NCBI GenBank assembly: GCA_964194585.1
Contig: CAXMNG010000067.1
Span: 1 to 9,762 of the forward strand
Direction of reading: 5' to 3'
From: JAABYT01 sp964194585
GTDB lineage: Bacteria > Pseudomonadota > Gammaproteobacteria > HK1
Length of the DNA stretch: 9,762 nucleotides
The translations under genes and the position numbers were made by a program. The notes below the pieces were generated by a model that saw nothing but the letters and a program-made list of their open reading frames with translations, had not been told where the DNA came from and searched no databases. Below are positions 6,685-9,762 of this stretch, in pieces (the stretch's first letter is position 1; every line of letters starts with the position of its first letter).

Positions 6685-8427
6685 ATGCCAGGGCGGCCGT
6701 TCATGGGCGAGAGTCGCGACACTCCGGTGGAGGACTGTGCGCGGTTCATCTACCACGAATTTCTACGCTATAACGACGACTTCGGCCGCATCACCCGGCG
6801 TGCCGCGGGTCATTTCGTCTCCAGCGATTGGATGGACGGCCAGTCGGATCTGGTGGAGCGCATGGGGCTATGGGGGAAATCCCTCGCAGGTACCACCACG
6901 TCGCTGCACGAGATGCTCGGACCGCGAGTCAAGAACCGTCGGCTCTGGCATCGCATCAAGGAGTACTACGGCTCGCGGATCGAATCATTCGCCGACGCGG
7001 AATTCGCACGCACCTTCTTTACCTCGATCACGCGGCGGATCTTCGGCACGGTTGGCGTCGACCCGCTGATCGAGTTCGTGCTCGAGCTCGAACCCGGCGG
7101 TCTGGTCGACTCGGGATTGAACAGGCGTGTCTATGTCAATTGGGGCTCGCTCGAGCGGATGTTCGAGCGCGTCCTCGAAGATTTCAGCTTCGACATTCCC
7201 TATGCCGATCGTACCCACTGCGTAGCCTACGTCTGCGAGCAAACCAAACGCCTGTCACGGCAGCACTACCGTGGTCCTGACACGATTCTGCGAGCCGAGC
7301 TGATGGTGCCGGTGTTCTATCAATCCACCCGTGCCTTTCTCGTTGGCAAGATCGAAGGCGAGGAGTGGACGGCGCCGTTCGCCATCGTTATCGAGAATAT
7401 CGGCGGCCGGGTAAAGGTGGAGGCTGTTCTCATGTCGGAGGACGACATGAGCATTCTATTCGGCTTCACGCGTTCGTACTTCTTCGTTGACCTGGACAAC
7501 GTCGGCGGCGCGGTGAACTACCTGCGTGCGCTGATGCCGGACAAGCCCATCGATGAGTTGTATACGGTGCTGGGCCGCATTCGGCAGGGCAAGACCGAAC
7601 GCTATCGGGATCTCGCGCGACGCCTGAAGCGAACCCAGGACGTTTTCTGCCACGCTCCGGGCGACAAGGGCATGGTGATGGTGGTGTTCACACTGCCATC
7701 CCATCATCTGGTTTTTAAAGTCATCCGTGACCGTTTCGGATATTCGAAGACCGTATCCCGCCAACAGGTACTGGACAGCTACCGGCTGGTTTCCCGCCAT
7801 GACCGGGTTGGCCGGCTCATCGACACGCAGGCCTATCGGAATATCCAGCTGCCGGTCTCCCGCTTCTCTCCGGACCTGCTGGACGAGTTGGTCAACGGGG
7901 CTTCACGAACGGTGCGCATCGTCGGTGATCGGTTGGTCATCGATCTGGTGTATATGGAAAGAAAGCTGCGGCCATTGAATCTGTATCTCACCGAGGCCAG
8001 CCGTGTGCGCGCCGAGGCGGCAGTAAAGGATTACGGCCAGTCGATCAAGGAGCTGGCAATGACCAACATCTTTCCGGGTGACATGCTGTTGAAGAATTTC
8101 GGAGTGACCCGGCACGGGCGGGTGATCTTCTACGACTTCGATGAGATCTGTTTGATGAACCAGTGCCATTTCCGCGAGCTGCCCGTGGCACGCAGCGACG
8201 AGCAGGAGCTTGCCTCGGAAACCTGGTTCTATGTCGCCGACAACGACGTGTTCCCGGAGCAGTTCGAGCATTTTCTGGGTATGAGCGCGGGGCTGAAGGC
8301 GCTGTTCATGGAGCACCATGGCGATCTTCTCAGCGCCGCCTACTGGCAGGACGTTCAGGAAAAGCTCGAAACCAGCGGCGCGCTGCCCTTCAGCCCCTAT
8401 GCTCGGGCGTCAGGCGCGCACGCGTGA
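6685..8427 (+). CDS. aceK: Isocitrate dehydrogenase kinase/phosphatase AceK
   Basis: AceK phosphorylates and dephosphorylates isocitrate dehydrogenase in the cytoplasm, switching carbon flow between the TCA cycle and the glyoxylate bypass. The product is 580 residues; the E. coli enzyme is about 578. An N-terminal regulatory domain (to about 320) precedes the kinase-like domain. Visible catalytic motifs are the nucleotide loop APGDKGMVM near 325-332, K345 in VFKVIRDRFG, YMERKLRPLNLYL, and FPGDMLLKNFGVTRHGRV with D466 and N471, then YDFDE with D484. K345, D466 and D484 sit at a constant offset of nine from E. coli K336, D457 and D475, so both activities should be intact. The start at 6685 has AGG seven bases upstream; ATG 6703 (residue 7), with AGGG nine bases upstream, is equally possible. 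No aceA or aceB lies nearby. Confidence 0.97.
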   Translation: MPGRPFMGESRDTPVEDCARFIYHEFLRYNDDFGRITRRAAGHFVSSDWMDGQSDLVERMGLWGKSLAGTTTSLHEMLGPRVKNRRLWHRIKEYYGSRIESFADAEFARTFFTSITRRIFGTVGVDPLIEFVLELEPGGLVDSGLNRRVYVNWGSLERMFERVLEDFSFDIPYADRTHCVAYVCEQTKRLSRQHYRGPDTILRAELMVPVFYQSTRAFLVGKIEGEEWTAPFAIVIENIGGRVKVEAVLMSEDDMSILFGFTRSYFFVDLDNVGGAVNYLRALMPDKPIDELYTVLGRIRQGKTERYRDLARRLKRTQDVFCHAPGDKGMVMVVFTLPSHHLVFKVIRDRFGYSKTVSRQQVLDSYRLVSRHDRVGRLIDTQAYRNIQLPVSRFSPDLLDELVNGASRTVRIVGDRLVIDLVYMERKLRPLNLYLTEASRVRAEAAVKDYGQSIKELAMTNIFPGDMLLKNFGVTRHGRVIFYDFDEICLMNQCHFRELPVARSDEQELASETWFYVADNDVFPEQFEHFLGMSAGLKALFMEHHGDLLSAAYWQDVQEKLETSGALPFSPYARASGAHA

Positions 8428-8433
8428 GGGGTG

Positions 8434-8449
8434 CCGGTCGATTCTGGCG
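8434..8449 (+). terminator. Weak hairpin between convergent genes
   Basis: GCCGG and CTGGC can pair (one G-U) around a six-base loop just after the aceK stop, in the 29-base gap between aceK and the converging gene. The downstream bases lack a solid T-run until a short CTCTTTG, so termination here is only suggested. Confidence 0.2.
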
Positions 8450-8456
8450 CCATCGC

Positions 8457-8915
8457 TCACTCTTTGCGGGGATCCGGCGGCAGAGTCGGTTGATGGCGTC
8501 CCATGTATTCCCCGGTGGGTGAGATCCATATGCGCCGCACCTGTCCGTATAAATCCAGGGTGTAGCGGATCTTTTTCGGCTGCCGCACGGTATTTGGCAA
8601 CACCATGCGATTGTACATGTCGCGGATGGTCACGCCGGGGGCCAGCACCATGACACTGTCGTTGATTCTCACCCGCCGGCCCTGGGGCGGCCACATGACG
8701 CCCTTCTTCGCATCATCGGGGATCGTACGCAGACGCTCGACAGGAGCAGTGGCCGCGGCGTTCGCGACCCGGAGCATGGGCGTCGACGCGGTCTCGATGG
8801 GGAAATAGGCGTGGCTGCCCGTCGAAAATACGCTGACGCAGAGAATTGCCGGCCAGGATAAGCTGCGCACGTTCGACGCTGGGTCTGGCATACGACGCGG
8901 AGGACCTTTTTGCAT
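8457..8915 (-). CDS. Exported protein of unknown function
   Basis: This protein of up to 152 residues has an N-terminal stretch with basic residues, a hydrophobic core (SWPAILCVSVFSTGSHA) and a likely cleavage after SHA, so it is probably periplasmic. A variable low-complexity linker follows. The C-terminal half reads like a small conserved domain: RRVRINDSVMVLAPGVTIRD, then a short LP segment, then KKIRYTLDLYGQVRRIWI, a beta-rich pattern I associate with uncharacterised proteobacterial proteins ending in a DxxGxVxxxWI motif. I assign no function. The start is uncertain: ATG 8915 (AGG only two bases upstream), GTG 8918, or ATG 8891, which still keeps the signal peptide and would leave a wider divergent promoter gap. 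Antisense frames over this stretch look non-coding. It converges on aceK and diverges from the LprI-like gene. Confidence 0.7.
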   Translation of the reverse strand: MQKGPPRRMPDPASNVRSLSWPAILCVSVFSTGSHAYFPIETASTPMLRVANAAATAPVERLRTIPDDAKKGVMWPPQGRRVRINDSVMVLAPGVTIRDMYNRMVLPNTVRQPKKIRYTLDLYGQVRRIWISPTGEYMGRHQPTLPPDPRKE

Positions 8916-8951
8916 CACCTGAGGCTAGGAGTAAAGGGCGGAGAAATCAAC

Positions 8952-9428
8952 GTGTTGGGTCGTAAATGCGAAAAGCGGGCAAGATTTTCCATGGGCCTGT
9001 CGGTGAGCACTGCCGTTATCGGCGTCATGGTGCTCGGCGCTGGATTGCCTCATTTCGCCACTATGACCATGGCGGCAGAAAGCGACGAGGCGGGCGAGTC
9101 TCCGCTGGCCCATTGCTGGAAGACCGCAAGCGTGCGAATTGCGCTCGCTCCGTGCTTGAGGAAATTGCTTGCCGACGCAGAAGATCTTCTCGACACAACG
9201 CAATCACAGGTGGAGCGCGAAGCCGCCGAGCTCGATCGGATTACGGGCTATCGATCGAAGAACGTCGCGCGCACCCGCTCGAGCGATGAGCGCTGGCGTG
9301 CCTACCTGGATGCCGAGTGCGACAGGCAGGCGGAGGCCATGTCGCCGGGGACGGGCAGCGGGGACGTTTATCTCTCTTGCCGGATTACGTTGATCAACGA
9401 TCGCGTAAGGCAACTCGGCATGCCCTGA
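8952..9428 (+). CDS. LprI/DUF1311-like exported protein
   Basis: The 158-residue product has a basic N-terminus and a hydrophobic segment at about 14-40 ending near MAAES, a Sec signal peptide or membrane anchor. The mature part carries the lysozyme-inhibitor LprI N-terminal (DUF1311) pattern. A cysteine-containing segment APCLRKLL comes first (C68, preceded by C55), then a helical stretch (about 72-98), then DERWRAYLDAEC (C123), corresponding to the family WxxYRDxEC motif. GTGSGDVYLSC (C143) and a closing INDRVRQL helix complete it. The four mature cysteines could form two disulfides. Members of the family include a mycobacterial lysozyme inhibitor, but most proteobacterial members are uncharacterised, so function here is open. 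The start is GTG at 8952, because GGAG lies eight bases upstream; the frame is open to TTG 8910, and ATG 8991 would shorten the signal. Confidence 0.75.
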   Translation: MLGRKCEKRARFSMGLSVSTAVIGVMVLGAGLPHFATMTMAAESDEAGESPLAHCWKTASVRIALAPCLRKLLADAEDLLDTTQSQVEREAAELDRITGYRSKNVARTRSSDERWRAYLDAECDRQAEAMSPGTGSGDVYLSCRITLINDRVRQLGMP

Positions 9429-9488
9429 TACCCTTTTGTGAATAGAATGCATACGCGGTAACGTGAAAGCACTATCGGGAAGTATGCG

Positions 9489-9762
9489 ATGAGCGATTCG
9501 CTGAACTGCTGGAAGTGCGGACATGCGCTCGACGACATGCCCATGCCCTTGCGGCGTCGTGACGAATGCCCGGCGTGTGGTACCGATCTCCACGTCTGCC
9601 GTATGTGCGAGTTCTATGAACCATCGGTGGCAAAAAGTTGCCGTGAGCCGGTGGCAGAGGAAGTTACCGACAAAGAGCGGGCCAATTTCTGCGACTATTT
9701 TCGCGGCCAGCCGGGTGTCGATTCTGCGGGAGGCGTCGGCGAAGCCGAATCGGCACGGTCAC
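9489..9762 (+). CDS. Small protein with two Cys4 zinc-type clusters, cut by the window edge
   Basis: The visible 91 residues begin at ATG 9489 and have no stop before the window ends. The N-terminus is a zinc-ribbon pattern, C7-X2-C10 and C27-X2-C30. A second four-cysteine set follows, C37-X2-C40, C51 and C68, in a segment reading HVCRMCEFYEP, then SCREP, then KERANFCDYF. Two separate metal sites are therefore likely, with zinc most probable. There is no signal peptide, so it is cytoplasmic. The part after about 75 is Gly/Ala/Glu-rich and may be a flexible tail. GGGAAG a few bases upstream serves as ribosome binding site. I recognise the pattern as a conserved uncharacterised proteobacterial type but cannot name a function. 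Confidence 0.8.
   Translation, partial: MSDSLNCWKCGHALDDMPMPLRRRDECPACGTDLHVCRMCEFYEPSVAKSCREPVAEEVTDKERANFCDYFRGQPGVDSAGGVGEAESARS

Noticed and set aside
6434..7069. 211-codon plus-strand frame bridging the CX6C gene and aceK
   Set aside because: It overlaps two well-supported genes in another frame and shows no signal, domain or ribosome binding site.
8318..8808. Plus-strand open frames continuing after aceK over the region of the minus-strand exported protein
   Set aside because: They show no signal peptide, domain or plausible composition, while the minus-strand frame has a signal peptide and a conserved-looking C-terminal half.

Overview
The window is GC-rich, densely coding DNA from the chromosome of a proteobacterium, most likely a gammaproteobacterium. 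The evidence is an AceK isocitrate dehydrogenase kinase/phosphatase with a full catalytic motif set, an RND efflux permease with a lipoprotein adaptor, a YeeE/YedE-type sulfur-compound transporter, and several exported small proteins with Gram-negative signal peptides. The species cannot be named from this sequence. There is no mobile element, CRISPR array, tRNA or rRNA.

Left block (about 81-6125, all minus strand). Read in transcription order it holds a YeeE/YedE-family membrane protein (6125-4950), a gap of 154 bases, an RND periplasmic adaptor lipoprotein (4795-3680), an RND inner-membrane permease (3657-583), and a small cytoplasmic protein of unknown function (500-81). The adaptor and permease lie 22 bases apart and clearly form one transcription unit and one efflux pump. 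No outer-membrane channel gene is present, so the pump must borrow one encoded elsewhere. Whether the yeeE-like gene and the last small gene share the transcript is unclear; weak hairpins lie in both flanking gaps.

Centre (6126-8427, plus strand). A 70-base divergent gap separates the yeeE-like gene from a small exported protein (6196-6651) built of four Cys-X6-Cys modules joined by charged helices. The aceK gene (6685-8427) follows after 33 bases. Isocitrate lyase and malate synthase are not in the window, so aceK is not in a classical aceBAK arrangement here.

Right block (8428-9762). A minus-strand exported protein of unknown function (about 8457-8915) converges on aceK and diverges from an LprI/DUF1311-like exported protein (8952-9428). 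A small protein with two four-cysteine clusters (9489 onward) runs off the right edge.

The most distinctive items are the CX6C-repeat protein, whose cysteine spacing keeps alpha-helical phase, and the RND permease, which carries Asp-Asn in place of the usual Asp-Asp proton-relay pair. I did not find a clear new multi-gene system. The remainder looks like ordinary chromosome with several uncharacterised small exported or metal-binding proteins.
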